From NCBI GenBank assembly GCA_030374765.1, contig JARGXX010000109.1:248001-312000 (forward strand): a stretch of DNA of 64,000 nucleotides. Reading direction: 5' to 3'. Within the stretch, counting starts at the first letter, position 1. Every line of letters begins with the position of its first letter. The notes beneath the pieces are model-generated. The model saw only the letters and a list, made by a program, of their open reading frames with translations. It was not told the origin of the DNA and did no database searches. The position numbers were made by a program, and so were the translations under genes. Source of the stretch: Agarophyton chilense. Its lineage: Eukaryota; Rhodophyta; Florideophyceae; Gracilariales; Gracilariaceae. Of the stretch, positions 20,586 through 30,713 are shown piece by piece.

Positions 20586-21939
20586 ATGCACCGCCTCTCG
20601 TCCGTCAGCGCCCGCCTGGTACGCGCTGCGCTGGCCTCTACTCGCACCGCACCCTGCTTCGTACCGAAGCGCTCCTTCGCAGAAGCCTTTCAGCGTACCA
20701 AACCGCATATCAATGTCGGCACCATAGGCCACGTCGATCACGGCAAGGTACGTTTTTCACCGCTCCTTTCCGGCCCTTTGCCCAAATCGAAACCCGATTT
20801 TCCCAATTCTCACCGATTCGTAGACCACACTCACTGCCGCCATCACAAAAGTGTTGGCCGAAACCGGCGGCGCCACCTTCACTGACTACGCGCAGATCGA
20901 CAAGGCTCCTGAGGAGAAGCAGCGTGGTATCACCATCTCTACCGCCCATGTCGAGTACCAGACAAGCAAGAGGCATTATGCACACGTCGATTGCCCCGGC
21001 CATGCCGACTATGTCAAGAACATGATCACAGGTGCCGCCCAGATGGACGGCGCCATTCTCGTTGTCTCGGCCGCTGACGGGCCAATGCCACAGACTAGAG
21101 AGCATATCCTCTTGGCGCGCCAAGTCGGCGTACCGCATATTGTCGTCTTCCTCAACAAGTGCGATATGGTTGATGATGAGGAACTTGTCGAGCTCGTTGA
21201 GATGGAAGTCCGTGACTTGCTTTCATTCTACAAGTTTCCAGGCGAGGAAACTCCTATTGTGAAGGGAAGCGCCCTGCAAGCCTTGCAAGGAGGCGATGCC
21301 ACTCTTGGCCGGGATGCCGTTCTCAAGCTCATGGAGAGCGTCGACGATTACATTCCAGAGCCCCAACGCGCTTTGGATAAGCCCTTTCTCATGAGTGTAG
21401 AGGACGTATTCTCTATCCAAGGGCGCGGCACGGTCGTCACCGGTCGCGTCGAGCAGGGAACTATTAAGGCCGGCCAGGAAGTCGAAATCGTTGGTCTTAA
21501 AGAAACCACTAAGACAGCGTGCACTGGCGTTGAAATGTTCAAGAAGAGCCTTGACGTGGGACAAGCCGGCGACAATCTGGGATGTTTGTTGCGCGGTGTT
21601 AAGCGCGACGACGTGCATCGAGGTCAAGTCCTCTGCCAGCCGGGAACGGTCAAGCCGTACAGCAAGTTCGAAGCGGAAGTTTACTGTCTAACTAAGGAAG
21701 AGGGAGGTCGACACAAGCCTTTCTTTTCAAATTACAGTCCACAATTCTATGTTAGAACGGCCGATGTAACGGGTAAGTTTATCCTTCCTGAGGATGTCCA
21801 AATGGTTATGCCTGGAGATAATGTCACTTGCCAGGCAGAGATTCTTAACAAAGTTGCAATGGCCGAAGGGTTAAGGTTCGCAGTCAGGGAAGGAGGCAGG
21901 ACAGTCGGTGCGGGAGTGGTTACCAAGTTGCTAGAGTAG
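20586..21939 (+). CDS. TUFM: mitochondrial elongation factor Tu (two exons)
   Basis: Exons 20586-20747 and 20824-21939 join to a 425-residue protein. Exon 1 encodes a basic mitochondrial presequence and [21 protein letters not shown] 76-nt intron (GTACGT...TAG, with TCTCAC as a possible branch site) interrupts the G1 motif, and exon 2 resumes with TTLTAAI. The other GTPase motifs are intact: RGITI, DCPGH, NKCD and SAL. Domains II and III follow ([32 protein letters not shown]). EF-Tu delivers aminoacyl-tRNA to mitochondrial ribosomes. It is the only gene in the window with an intron I can define. Confidence 0.96.
20748..20823 (+). other. 76-nt spliceosomal intron in the EF-Tu gene
   Basis: Donor AAG|GTACGT and acceptor TTCGTAG|ACC. 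Removing it joins GHVDHGK to TTLTAA, restoring the G1 motif in frame. Without splicing the frame is lost, so the call is strong. Confidence 0.93.
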
Positions 21940-22223
21940 CGGTCGTGGGCAATCTTGCGCGCAGTTTTGTAAATGCATGTACGCAATCTGGATTAAGGGG
22001 ATGGATGGGTACTTTTCGCGGGGCTTGGCGGCGTGCGGTTGGAAGCGGATGAGCGCGCCTCCTTTCACAGGTGAACCAAAAAAGTCCAACGTTGTTTCCG
22101 GGATACACGACCTGTTCGTGGCAAACAACTTCAATGCGCTATCATTCATGTATGCGTTTAATGAAGGCAATTCCTCTTCAATTCTGTTTCTCGCTCTGTT
22201 TGGTAAGAAGCGGAAAGTCAGGG

Positions 22224-22967
22224 TTAAGCGGTTGTATACGGCATCGTTGCAATGCACTGAAGAAGTTCGGCGATGAATCGAACCTGTTGATCAATAGGAC
22301 ACACTGTGACGGGCGGTACATGCACGAATAGCACGGAGGCGTCTCTGGCGTCGGCAAGCGTGAGCGAGTTATAGTAGACCCAGTTGCACACGAAACGCCC
22401 TGCATCTGTAGACAAGTGCACATTGAGTTTCTTACGCTTGAGCTCTTCGGCCAGCTTTTCCAAGCAGAGCGAGGTTCTCCGAACAAAGGTTATGTCGCTG
22501 TTGTTCTTGTCGATCGGACGCTTTATAGGTGTCCACCCGAGCTCGTCGGGGCAGGAGAAGGTGGCTTCATTCCGGGCTTGGCGTTCAAGTTCGAAATCTG
22601 TCGCACGCATGTTAACACCCAGATGAATGAAGACGACACGTCTGTCCGGGCGGCGGCGCAGAGTCAAGGCGGAGTGCGACGGGCTGTCGAGATGGTTGTA
22701 CAAGGCTTGTAGTTCGGTTCTTGAGGTCTCAGCTGCTACTTTGAGAATGTTTGCCGAAGCAAGAACAGCATCAGCCTTCAACGGGTGAGTTGCGAGATAC
22801 GCAGGGAGCGCCTCGACAATACTTTGTGTTGGGTTCCTCGGTACGTTATGGAATCGGGAGAAACCTGTCAGGTGGAACTCCGTCACCTTTCTATCGCCAT
22901 CTGAGTTGGAGGAGGCGATGGCCTGCTGAACTTGAAGAGTTGCTGCAAAGTCGGGCACCGTGCCCAT
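22224..22967 (-). CDS. pyroglutamyl-peptidase I (peptidase C15)
   Basis: 247 residues from the ATG (MGTVPDF); the frame extends upstream only to a GTG. The enzyme removes N-terminal pyroglutamate from peptides in the cytosol. Hallmarks: LTGFSRFHNVPRNP (family VTGFxxF...NPS), FIHLGVNM, Glu in FELERQ (about residue 128), the nucleophile Cys194 in STDAGRFVCNWVYY, and catalytic His216 in FVHVPP. All three catalytic residues are present. About 30 N-terminal residues precede the normal start of the fold. Convergent with EF-Tu, 284 bp between stops. Confidence 0.92.
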   Translation of the reverse strand: MGTVPDFAATLQVQQAIASSNSDGDRKVTEFHLTGFSRFHNVPRNPTQSIVEALPAYLATHPLKADAVLASANILKVAAETSRTELQALYNHLDSPSHSALTLRRRPDRRVVFIHLGVNMRATDFELERQARNEATFSCPDELGWTPIKRPIDKNNSDITFVRRTSLCLEKLAEELKRKKLNVHLSTDAGRFVCNWVYYNSLTLADARDASVLFVHVPPVTVCPIDQQVRFIAELLQCIATMPYTTA

Positions 22968-23879
22968 AGTTGTTTCGGACAGAGACACTCGATCTGAACG
23001 GCAAAAGGGGCTGACTGTTTGGTAATGGAGGGTTCTCGGATCGTTGGCAGGTACGTAAAAGGCACAAGTATCGAGCGCTATGAGTCGACAAGACTCGGTT
23101 GGGCGTGGAAACACGTCTAAAGTGTCTCTAGACTGGCCCTAAAGCGGAGCGACTGTTGGCCTGGTTACGGTCACGAGAAATTAATTTGTGCGCGCTTAGC
23201 TTGGCTGCGCAATCAGCCAAGGAGAATGCCACGCCAAGCACAGTGCAACCGGGTTATGTTGGAACTTTCTTTTAGGATGCAATGGTCGTCGTGTCGTTGC
23301 ACACAATGCCCAGCCAATAGCAATGCGTCATTGCTTAGAAATATCTGTTACAGACATGCATAGCGTCATTCGTCCTCGATTGTTCCGCAATTTCATCTCT
23401 AACATCACCAGCTTTGGAAAACAGCCCCCGTTGTCATGTGTCATTCCCTATGATTCACATACGCTCGGACACACTTTTGCCACAACGCGCTCCTTACCAG
23501 CGTTTACCGAACGCGCTACTGTCGCTAATGCATGCACTATTGTGATTTCGAGGTAAGAAAGGTGGAACGATTCGAAGGATAAGGGCTGACTCTTCCTTTC
23601 AACGTCATGAGGGCAGTGATCTGTAGAGGCATGCTTCACACTGTATGATACATACTTTGAAATGAGCAGGCGCATCTGGTTCAGACGCCGCCGACATGCG
23701 CCTCAGTGCGTTCTAACTTGCTGTTGGAGAAAGCCCAGTTCGTTGACGATTGGCGCTGGTACGCCTGTGAAACGTCCCCAACAAAAATCAGAAACAAAGT
23801 GTAGTGAACCACGACCTCACAAATCATAGAATCAGATCAGAATACCTTGTTCGTCCAATTGAGAATCTGTTGGCTATGT
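22968..23879. other. spacer
   Basis: Contains the promoter of the pyroglutamyl-peptidase gene and the 3' flank of the next minus-strand gene. Short frames only; no supported feature. Confidence 0.5.
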
Positions 23880-24983
23880 TTATGAGTCCCATTCCCTCTC
23901 CCTCGAATGCTTTGATTTCGCTATGCTCGTGATAGCGTTATTCGCTTCGACGTCACTCAGCGCCTCGCTGTGAAGTTCGCTGCTTCTCTTTTTCTCTTCC
24001 TCGACTCTGGCTTCAGCCTTAGCCTTCGAGAATGCTTTAAGGAAGAGACTGCGTTTTTCACCCATATTCATTAGAATATCTTCACCAGAGGGATGTTCAT
24101 TTAACCAACTGCGATTCAATATGTAGCGAACTGCCTCATCGTTCTCTTTTGCGCGATTAAAAAGCTTCATCAACGAGAACTGTATGTCCCAACCTGTGGG
24201 CACCTCAAATCTTCTTTTAGATCTCTTCTGAAACTCAAACAAAAGATATGGAGCAGTACTTCGAATCTCTCGAATCCCTAAATTTATAATCTCTCCTTCA
24301 TCTCCTTCGTCGACCGGTAAAAGGCGTGCTGAGAACTCGTCTTTACTTTTTTCAGAAAAGCCAACTATATACCACACCTTTCGCCCACCATTTGGAATGT
24401 CCGTACCACTGTGCACCGCCCCGCGGCTTCCACTAACAATTTCGTTCCATGTTAGAGCTTGCGTCACTTCTGCTCGCACCCGCACAAGACTTCTCAGATC
24501 GTCGTAGTCTTCATTCTTTGATGGCCGCGGACCGGATATTTCCACCAGTAAGTGACCATTGCTATCCAAAAAACCATCCAGGTATGTGCCATCAAAGAAA
24601 TGTACTTTCACTCTCAAAACATCAACATCACTCCATACTGGTCGCGGTCTGATTATTCTTTGGGGTTGGGGATCCAACCATGCAGCATACCACCCGGCCC
24701 AGGGAGGCATACACGCTTCCGAGAACAAGCGAGAATTATCTTTGTCTTCTTTTGTTTCATCTTTTTTCTCTTTTCCTGAGTGAGTCCACCTGAGGTACGG
24801 CAAGTAAACGAAAACGCACATGTGCCGCCTAGTAACATCAGGAAAAAGCGCAACGTTTGAAAGAATCGATGACAATGATTGCGTTCGTTCGCCTCCTTCG
24901 CAGTCACATGGACTTTCGGAACCTGGATAGTATGGTCGATCGCAAGTTCCGCAAACATCGCTGTATTGGTGTAGCGTTTTCAT
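23880..24983 (-). CDS. hypothetical protein with Cys-rich N-terminus
   Basis: 367 residues from the first ATG (MKTLHQYSDV); the frame runs 24 nt upstream to a TTG. I do not recognise the family. Visible features: CGTCDRPYYPGSESPCDC near the N-terminus (four Cys, possibly a zinc site), an acidic-basic stretch KEKKDETKEDKD around residue 75, a well-folded-looking middle with PRPVWSDVDVLRVKVHFFDGTYLDGF (Tudor- or SH3-like spacing is conceivable), and a charged helical C-terminus (KAFSKAKAEARVEEEKKR) that may be coiled. Uniform composition and length argue that it is a real gene. Divergent from the PMT gene. Confidence 0.65.
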   Translation of the reverse strand: MKTLHQYSDVCGTCDRPYYPGSESPCDCEGGERTQSLSSILSNVALFPDVTRRHMCVFVYLPYLRWTHSGKEKKDETKEDKDNSRLFSEACMPPWAGWYAAWLDPQPQRIIRPRPVWSDVDVLRVKVHFFDGTYLDGFLDSNGHLLVEISGPRPSKNEDYDDLRSLVRVRAEVTQALTWNEIVSGSRGAVHSGTDIPNGGRKVWYIVGFSEKSKDEFSARLLPVDEGDEGEIINLGIREIRSTAPYLLFEFQKRSKRRFEVPTGWDIQFSLMKLFNRAKENDEAVRYILNRSWLNEHPSGEDILMNMGEKRSLFLKAFSKAKAEARVEEEKKRSSELHSEALSDVEANNAITSIAKSKHSREREWDS

Positions 24984-25836
24984 CAGTCTTCGGAAGTCGT
25001 TCAGCAAATATCAGCGGGTGGCACATGAAACTGAAGCTTTACTAGATATCACGTTGAGATAAATGCGAGGAATAAACGGGGTCTTGAGCGAGTGACAAGA
25101 AAGCACAGATTTGGATTAGGTCGTCAGCCGCAGCAGAAGCTGCGACGGATGAAAGTTTGTTTCCAATACAGGCAGATTTCTAGAAAGAGAAGTTTGGACT
25201 TCGTGCTTGGGAACACGTGAATGCTTGGAGAACCGTGCTCACTCGAAGGGATAGTCTCTGGTTAGGCTAAAGCTAGCTACGAAGGTAGAGCTAGCCAGAG
25301 CTTCAACTTCGAATTTCCACTTTTTAGCGCAGTTCTTTCAGAAGCTTTGAAAAGAATACGTTGGTTTATCTTGATCTTCGCAATTCCGCGCCCTCTTTTC
25401 TTGTCAATCCAAACCCCTCCGAGTGGTTGATTCAATGAAAATTAGAATGTCCTTCGTTCTATGTCTTCGTACGACTACCACCGCAGCCCAAAACATCACG
25501 CATCCGGCAGTGATGAACTTACTAGCTGTAGAGAAGGGAGCTGAATTAGCGTGACATACGACGACACCGACTTGAAATTTTGTCAGTAACGAAAACGTAT
25601 TTTTCCTGTCAGTCTGGTGCATGAGTACAAAAATGAAACTGAATGCCCGCCTGCCCAGACTGCTCAATCGCGTTCATTCGTGTGCTGCGTTCATTGCGGA
25701 TAATTTCGCTGCTTAGGGTTCAAAGCTCTTTCTCTGAGCTTTTTGTTGTGCAGAGGAGCTTTTTGCGAATCTAATCTGCTTTACATCGGCAATCCAGTTC
25801 AATCTTTTACTGCCTCTTCTGACCGAATTACTTCGA
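24984..25836. promoter_or_regulatory. divergent spacer between hypothetical gene and PMT gene
   Basis: About 850 bp separate the two start codons, so both promoters lie here. It contains a near-palindromic AGCTAGCTACGAAGGTAGAGCTAGC-like segment at about 25269-25295, which includes the recurrent 10-mer TACGAAGGTA. Confidence 0.45.
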
Positions 25837-27492
25837 ATGCGTGGGCAGAAACCCCCGCTCCCTCGCTCTCGTACACCCATCAAGAAAGCCACCGGCACCC
25901 TGCATTCGACCGAAGCCATGGGTAACATGCTCAAATCAAAAGAGGGGGACGGGCCGATAAAAGATTCGAAAGATATCCAGGCGTCGCCAGTTCTTAGGTC
26001 ATCTGCGAAATCGAATGTGAGGTCTAGCACTCGTACTGTTGACGTGAAGGCCACTTCGATTGCGCAAAATACTCTTCAGGTTGTGGGCACCCGGGACAAA
26101 TACATTCAATGGTCGTTGCTAATCATTGCATGGATCATTCGATTCTATAGGCTGGGAGAACCGCCCGCGGTAGTTTTCGATGAGTACCATTTTGGCACTT
26201 TCGTCGACAACATTCTCTCTGGCGCCACTCACTTTGATATTCATCCACCACTTGGGAAGCTTACCCTAGCTCTTTTTGGGTGGCATGTTGGTTATCGTCC
26301 CGATCCCGAATTTGGCTATGATGAGATCGGAAAGGAGTATAATGGGGTATTGTACTATCCACTGCGCGAAGTTGCCGCCGTGTTCGGAGTGATCACTGTG
26401 CCGCTGATGTATGCCACCGCTCGAACGTTTGGAATGTCCTGGGTAGGTGCTCTGGTATGTGCGGGGCTATTCTGCTTTGACAATCTGAACATCATTGAAA
26501 GTAGGCTTATCTTAATGGACTCACAGATTACTTTTTATCTGGTTCTCTCACTTTACTGTGCCTTTAAATTGTGGAAAACTACACCCCGTACATGGCCACG
26601 CTTTGTTTGGCTCACAGTGACCGGATTTGTTTGTGGATGTTCGATAAGTGTGAAGTGGACCGCTTTGGCAACACCTGGTCTCATTGCCATTGTTTCTTTC
26701 TTTGCTCTGCACTTCTTGGAAGAGCCATTGACTTTGTTCGAATGCGCATGGGCAGGGTTTGTTGGCATAGGTTGGTATGTTGCGCTTTTTTACATTCATT
26801 TTAGAACTATGACCCGTACGGGGCCGGGTACAGGTTTTTTCAAGCCCGATTTCCGGGCAACCCTCGTAGGGGATCCAAGCTATAACCCGGAAGCAAAACG
26901 AGAAGCTTTTTACAAGCTGTTCGCTTATTTGAACAAGTACATGTTCACTGCGAATGCAGGGATAACAACACGGCATCATTGGGAGAGTACTTGGTATCAC
27001 TGGATTGTGAACTGGCGGGGACTTCTCTATTATAACAAGGAAATGGATGGACGTTGGGCTTCCGTTTATCTTCATTGCAACCCTATCGTATGCATTATTT
27101 GCACTGCCAGCGTGGTGATATTTATAATGGCAAAGCTTTTTGCCGTGCGTTACAGAAACCTGAAACCTTTTAAGCCTCAAACTCGAGTGTTGCTAAGCTC
27201 AGCGATGCGCGCTGGTGTGTTTTTATTTTGGGGATGGATAATCAACTTACTGCCGTACATTCTGGTCGATCGTTCTGCATTTGTGTACCATTATCTTCCT
27301 GGTTTGATTTATGCGCAACTTCTTGCAGGTCTTGTGGTCGATCAGCTTCCCATCAGTCTGAGGATCATGACAATGGTCATTCTAATGTCGATGGTCATCG
27401 CTGTGTACGTGAGGTACATTCCGTGGATATATTGCTTTCCGATAACCAGCGAAGAGCACCAAAACCTTCGGTGGTATGGTAGATGGGATTAG
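25837..27492 (+). CDS. protein O-mannosyltransferase (PMT, GT39) lacking MIR domains
   Basis: 551 residues, single exon, many hydrophobic segments. PMTs in the ER membrane transfer mannose from dolichyl-phosphate-mannose to Ser/Thr. The first lumenal loop has the catalytic Asp-Glu in VVFDEYHFG followed by FDIHPPLGKL; later ESRLILMDSQ and the C-terminal RSAFVYHYLPGLIYAQLL and RWYGRWD are characteristic. In fungal and animal PMTs the large central lumenal loop carries three MIR motifs. Here that loop is about 90 residues (from TGPGTGFF to WRGLLYY), so MIR is absent, as in bacterial PMTs. The first ~85 residues are a basic cytoplasmic tail with several in-frame ATGs, so the true start could be slightly downstream. 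Confidence 0.92.
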   Translation: MRGQKPPLPRSRTPIKKATGTLHSTEAMGNMLKSKEGDGPIKDSKDIQASPVLRSSAKSNVRSSTRTVDVKATSIAQNTLQVVGTRDKYIQWSLLIIAWIIRFYRLGEPPAVVFDEYHFGTFVDNILSGATHFDIHPPLGKLTLALFGWHVGYRPDPEFGYDEIGKEYNGVLYYPLREVAAVFGVITVPLMYATARTFGMSWVGALVCAGLFCFDNLNIIESRLILMDSQITFYLVLSLYCAFKLWKTTPRTWPRFVWLTVTGFVCGCSISVKWTALATPGLIAIVSFFALHFLEEPLTLFECAWAGFVGIGWYVALFYIHFRTMTRTGPGTGFFKPDFRATLVGDPSYNPEAKREAFYKLFAYLNKYMFTANAGITTRHHWESTWYHWIVNWRGLLYYNKEMDGRWASVYLHCNPIVCIICTASVVIFIMAKLFAVRYRNLKPFKPQTRVLLSSAMRAGVFLFWGWIINLLPYILVDRSAFVYHYLPGLIYAQLLAGLVVDQLPISLRIMTMVILMSMVIAVYVRYIPWIYCFPITSEEHQNLRWYGRWD

Positions 27493-28089
27493 TATGCAAC
27501 TCTGGTAAATCGTACAAAAGGGGTCTGCGGTACGCTTCTTCGACATCATCACGTTTTCGATTGGAGAAAACCCGCACCGTCAATCTTTTCAGAGCCAAGG
27601 ATAACAAAAATCTGGCCCGTTCCGACCTTAGACACTGATTGGACATTGTCTGGAGGCCTGACGTGTTGTAAGCGTCTTCATCTGTAGATACCAATCCTCA
27701 ATACCAAGCACCCTTGCACCTCAAAACGTTCCCCACCATCTTGTCGATCCCTTGGGCTCTTTGAATCTAAATAGAACGCCCAGAGCGATGGTGGGTGGCT
27801 ACTGCTAGGGTTTAGAGTTGTTTCGTTCTTGAAACAAATCAGTTCGTGTTTTCGAAACAAAAGTTGCGACTTCATGAACCTCTCGTGCATTATCCCACTC
27901 TTCATTGCAAGGAATCACCCCTTTGCGCAACTAGCATAGCACTAGAATCCCCGTAGCCAATGTGAAAAGCCGAAAAGTCGTTCCGTGCATATGTTGCAAA
28001 AACAAGAACAGAGTTTACAAAAATTGCGACCTCATTGCTTCATTCAGGGTCGCTCTGCAGGAATAGGACCAGTGCATTTGAAATAGTTT
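27493..28089. other. spacer between PMT and NB-ARC genes (convergent)
   Basis: Nothing supported. I looked on the minus strand for WD40 or TPR repeats that could continue the NB-ARC protein and saw none. Confidence 0.5.
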
Positions 28090-29598
28090 CTATGTGATCT
28101 GCGCTGATCCGTTCACATCGTCACGTAGATGATTGCGGAAGAATCTTGAAGCGGCTTCAGTAAATGAAGGATTCGTTTCCGATCCTCCTTCGGATACACT
28201 TAGTATCTGTGACAGGTGGTACCCGACATTTTCTCTCAGGTATTCTTCTTCTTCCGCACTTCGTTGCATTTTTGTGTGATTTGAAAGCGATTTTCCATCA
28301 GTGAAACCGTTTGCTGTTGTCATTAAGAAGGAATTTAGCAGCCTCTGATGCCATATTCTAATTCCTTTTCCTTGTTTGGCTTCGTGACAACAATAATCTA
28401 ACACGATACCTGGAATTGATATCCCAACCATGCCGTTTCTCATGTCCTGTAGTACAAGACACAGCCTCGCTAGAGATTGGACTACTATCATTGCTTCCTC
28501 CTTCTTGTCCAGCCCCCATAATCTTTGAAGAATAACGATGGGCACCCAGACGCCTTTCTGAAACAATGCAAGAGAGCATATGGCGTCACGTGCCGTGATG
28601 CTCACGTACCAGCTTCGCGAAGATATGTCACGCACACATGCATCCATCATTTTGAAAAAGCCACATATCTCACCGAACTGATCAAAGTTGTTCGACAAAT
28701 AATTCTGATACTGACGCCACATGGCGTCGCGGTCTTCTTCCGTTTTGGTTTCGCTTAATAGTCGTTTCATTGCACCACCAACTACTGCGAGAACGAGAGG
28801 CATACCTGAACATCTCTCCAAGATGAATCTGGTAGGGTAATCCTTCTTGACGCAAATCGAATCGATGTATGAACGAGTTAAGGCCGAATGTGCGCAAAAT
28901 ATATCACGAGAGACGTCGTCTAAAGGTCTGCGAAGCTGGACCTGCACCACGGATGCGCCAGCAAAAGTACGAGCAATCCGGACACTGCGAGTGGAAGTTA
29001 AGACGCTCATACGACCCAGAGCTCTTGCGTATTTACGCATAGTTAGAATGGATAAGATATGCAGAACTTTTGGCGTGCTTTCGCAGACGTTATCTAGGAT
29101 AAGCAAGAAAGATTTATCCTTTAAAAAGCGCTGAATGGACTGAATACATTCGTCATAATCAAGTTTGCGCTGAAGTACAGCCTCAATTCTCTTTGCAGGC
29201 GCCGCGCCACCAAGTCGGCGCATGACTTCGAAAAGATTATTGAAAGTGGCGTCGACAGTGGCCTCTGGACCCAAGTGAACAAGACATATTCCATCACGAA
29301 ACACGGAATGAATTTCAAAGTGGTACGCTAGTCCACGCAGAATGACAGTTTTCCCACACCCAGGCAAACCCACCACGGCCACGGAGCGTTTGCCGGAGAT
29401 AACGAGATTACAAACACTACGCTCGATCCTGTTGAGCGACTCAGAAAAACCAAGAATATAGTGCACTGGATTCTCACGAACGGCGATGAAAGCTGGTCGA
29501 GCATATGCCAAACGTCTTCGTTTCAAACGCGGTCTTGCAAAAGGTTTTGAGTCTTCGTTGTTGGGTGCTGTGGATGAACTAGCTTGTCCTATGTCCAT
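28090..29598 (-). CDS. NB-ARC (STAND) ATPase without C-terminal sensor repeats
   Basis: 502 residues, ATG start. Residues 1-35 are polar with a basic cluster (PRLKRRRL, possible nuclear signal). NB-ARC motifs in order: P-loop VGLPGCGKT (77-84), Walker B LLILDN (165-170), RNBS-B-like VLTSTRS (199-205), GLPL-like CSGMPLVLAVVGG (263-275), then a winged-helix part (ICSLALFQKGVWVP). The MHD motif is degenerate: IPGIVLDYC stands where VHDLVLDY is expected. NB-ARC proteins switch between ADP and ATP states in immune or apoptotic signalling. The protein ends right after EEYLRENVGYHLSQ, which in algal NB-ARC proteins I would expect to lead into WD40 or TPR repeats, so this may be a truncated or adaptor form. 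Confidence 0.9.
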   Translation of the reverse strand: MDIGQASSSTAPNNEDSKPFARPRLKRRRLAYARPAFIAVRENPVHYILGFSESLNRIERSVCNLVISGKRSVAVVGLPGCGKTVILRGLAYHFEIHSVFRDGICLVHLGPEATVDATFNNLFEVMRRLGGAAPAKRIEAVLQRKLDYDECIQSIQRFLKDKSFLLILDNVCESTPKVLHILSILTMRKYARALGRMSVLTSTRSVRIARTFAGASVVQVQLRRPLDDVSRDIFCAHSALTRSYIDSICVKKDYPTRFILERCSGMPLVLAVVGGAMKRLLSETKTEEDRDAMWRQYQNYLSNNFDQFGEICGFFKMMDACVRDISSRSWYVSITARDAICSLALFQKGVWVPIVILQRLWGLDKKEEAMIVVQSLARLCLVLQDMRNGMVGISIPGIVLDYCCHEAKQGKGIRIWHQRLLNSFLMTTANGFTDGKSLSNHTKMQRSAEEEEYLRENVGYHLSQILSVSEGGSETNPSFTEAASRFFRNHLRDDVNGSAQIT

Positions 29599-30713
29599 TT
29601 CGTGGCGTTTTCGGAGCTGGGTCCGCCAGAAACACGGGTCGACAAGTTTGAAGCACTGAGGGACGCCGCATGTTCTACGAAAGCACGGTCTCGCATGCCG
29701 TAGCTCGCAGGTAAGCAGAGGCGGAAAGCGAACATTAGCGCAGCGTTTGTTGCGACGCTGTGTTGGAGTGAAGCACGATAGAGGCGCCTCTATTAGCGGA
29801 ATGCTTTTTGAATATTTTCAAATTGTCCCGGAGCCCTTTTTTGGCGAGCTCCATGACATGATACCTCAAACCATGCGCTCCTGCTAACGGACCACCTCCC
29901 TGATTCATCCATTAACTGAGATGTTGGTGAAGCGCACCACGGCGCCGTCAAAAGATCGATACTCTTGGATCGCTTTGTGTGCTACCTTCGTACGAAGGGT
30001 ACATCAATCTGCTTTTAGACATGCAGTGCTGGACAGCCTGCATACTAATCCATCTTTATATCTGGTCAATCGCTACCCCGAGCTGAAGCCATTTGTTCTG
30101 ATTCACCCATCTGCACCTGGCTCTGGCGAAATGAGTTCTCTTGATCCTCGAGTCGAAACCCATTCTCGTGCGTAATTACTAAGCTTGTCTATGCGATTGC
30201 GTTGGCTCTCTACACAGCACATTCAGACTATCAACGTCCTCAGAGCGAGGTCAGCGGGTGCTGCGAGTTCGCCCCTTCATTTCGCATCATGCAAAACATC
30301 TCTTCAACATGGGACAAGTGCACGACCATAACCATCTCGATCCCGACTTTCCGCGTGCTTTTGTCCTGAAAATCTTTACCCGGCGAGGTTCTCGTACCTC
30401 ACTGTCATGTCATTGCGCTGTGAACGGTCCGATCGATGGGCATGACCACAGTGAGATGGCCCATCCATTTACCGGGCTCATCGTATCCTCACACAACATC
30501 TGAATTTCGCTTCGGTGCATTGCAATCTGATTTGGACAGCAGCTTCCCGACCCATGAGGCCTTTTCAGACAACCCTGTGGTCGCTCAGGAGACCATCTAC
30601 TTCCGTACTTGTGTTTCCGTCCGTGGCTGTTGCTCATTTCCAATCCTTTAATTCTTTTCTCTCCCCCTCTTCTCGAAGAATTTCACGGCCTCAAACACTC
30701 TAATCCTTTCAAA
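29599..30713. promoter_or_regulatory. divergent spacer between NB-ARC and WD-like genes
   Basis: 1.1 kb with no supported gene. It contains the perfect 14-bp palindrome CCTTCGTACGAAGG at about 29985-29998, formed by two head-to-head copies of the recurrent TACCTTCGTA motif. A pyrimidine-rich stretch precedes the WD-like gene start. Confidence 0.5.

Noticed and set aside
20256-20741. N-terminal extension of the RRM protein (422-codon frame)
   Set aside because: It would read through the divergent promoter and antisense to EF-Tu exon 1. The ATG at 20255 gives a plausible transit peptide.
22968-23114. 49-residue N-terminal extension of pyroglutamyl-peptidase
   Set aside because: It would start at GTG; the ATG at 22967 already gives ~30 residues before the fold.
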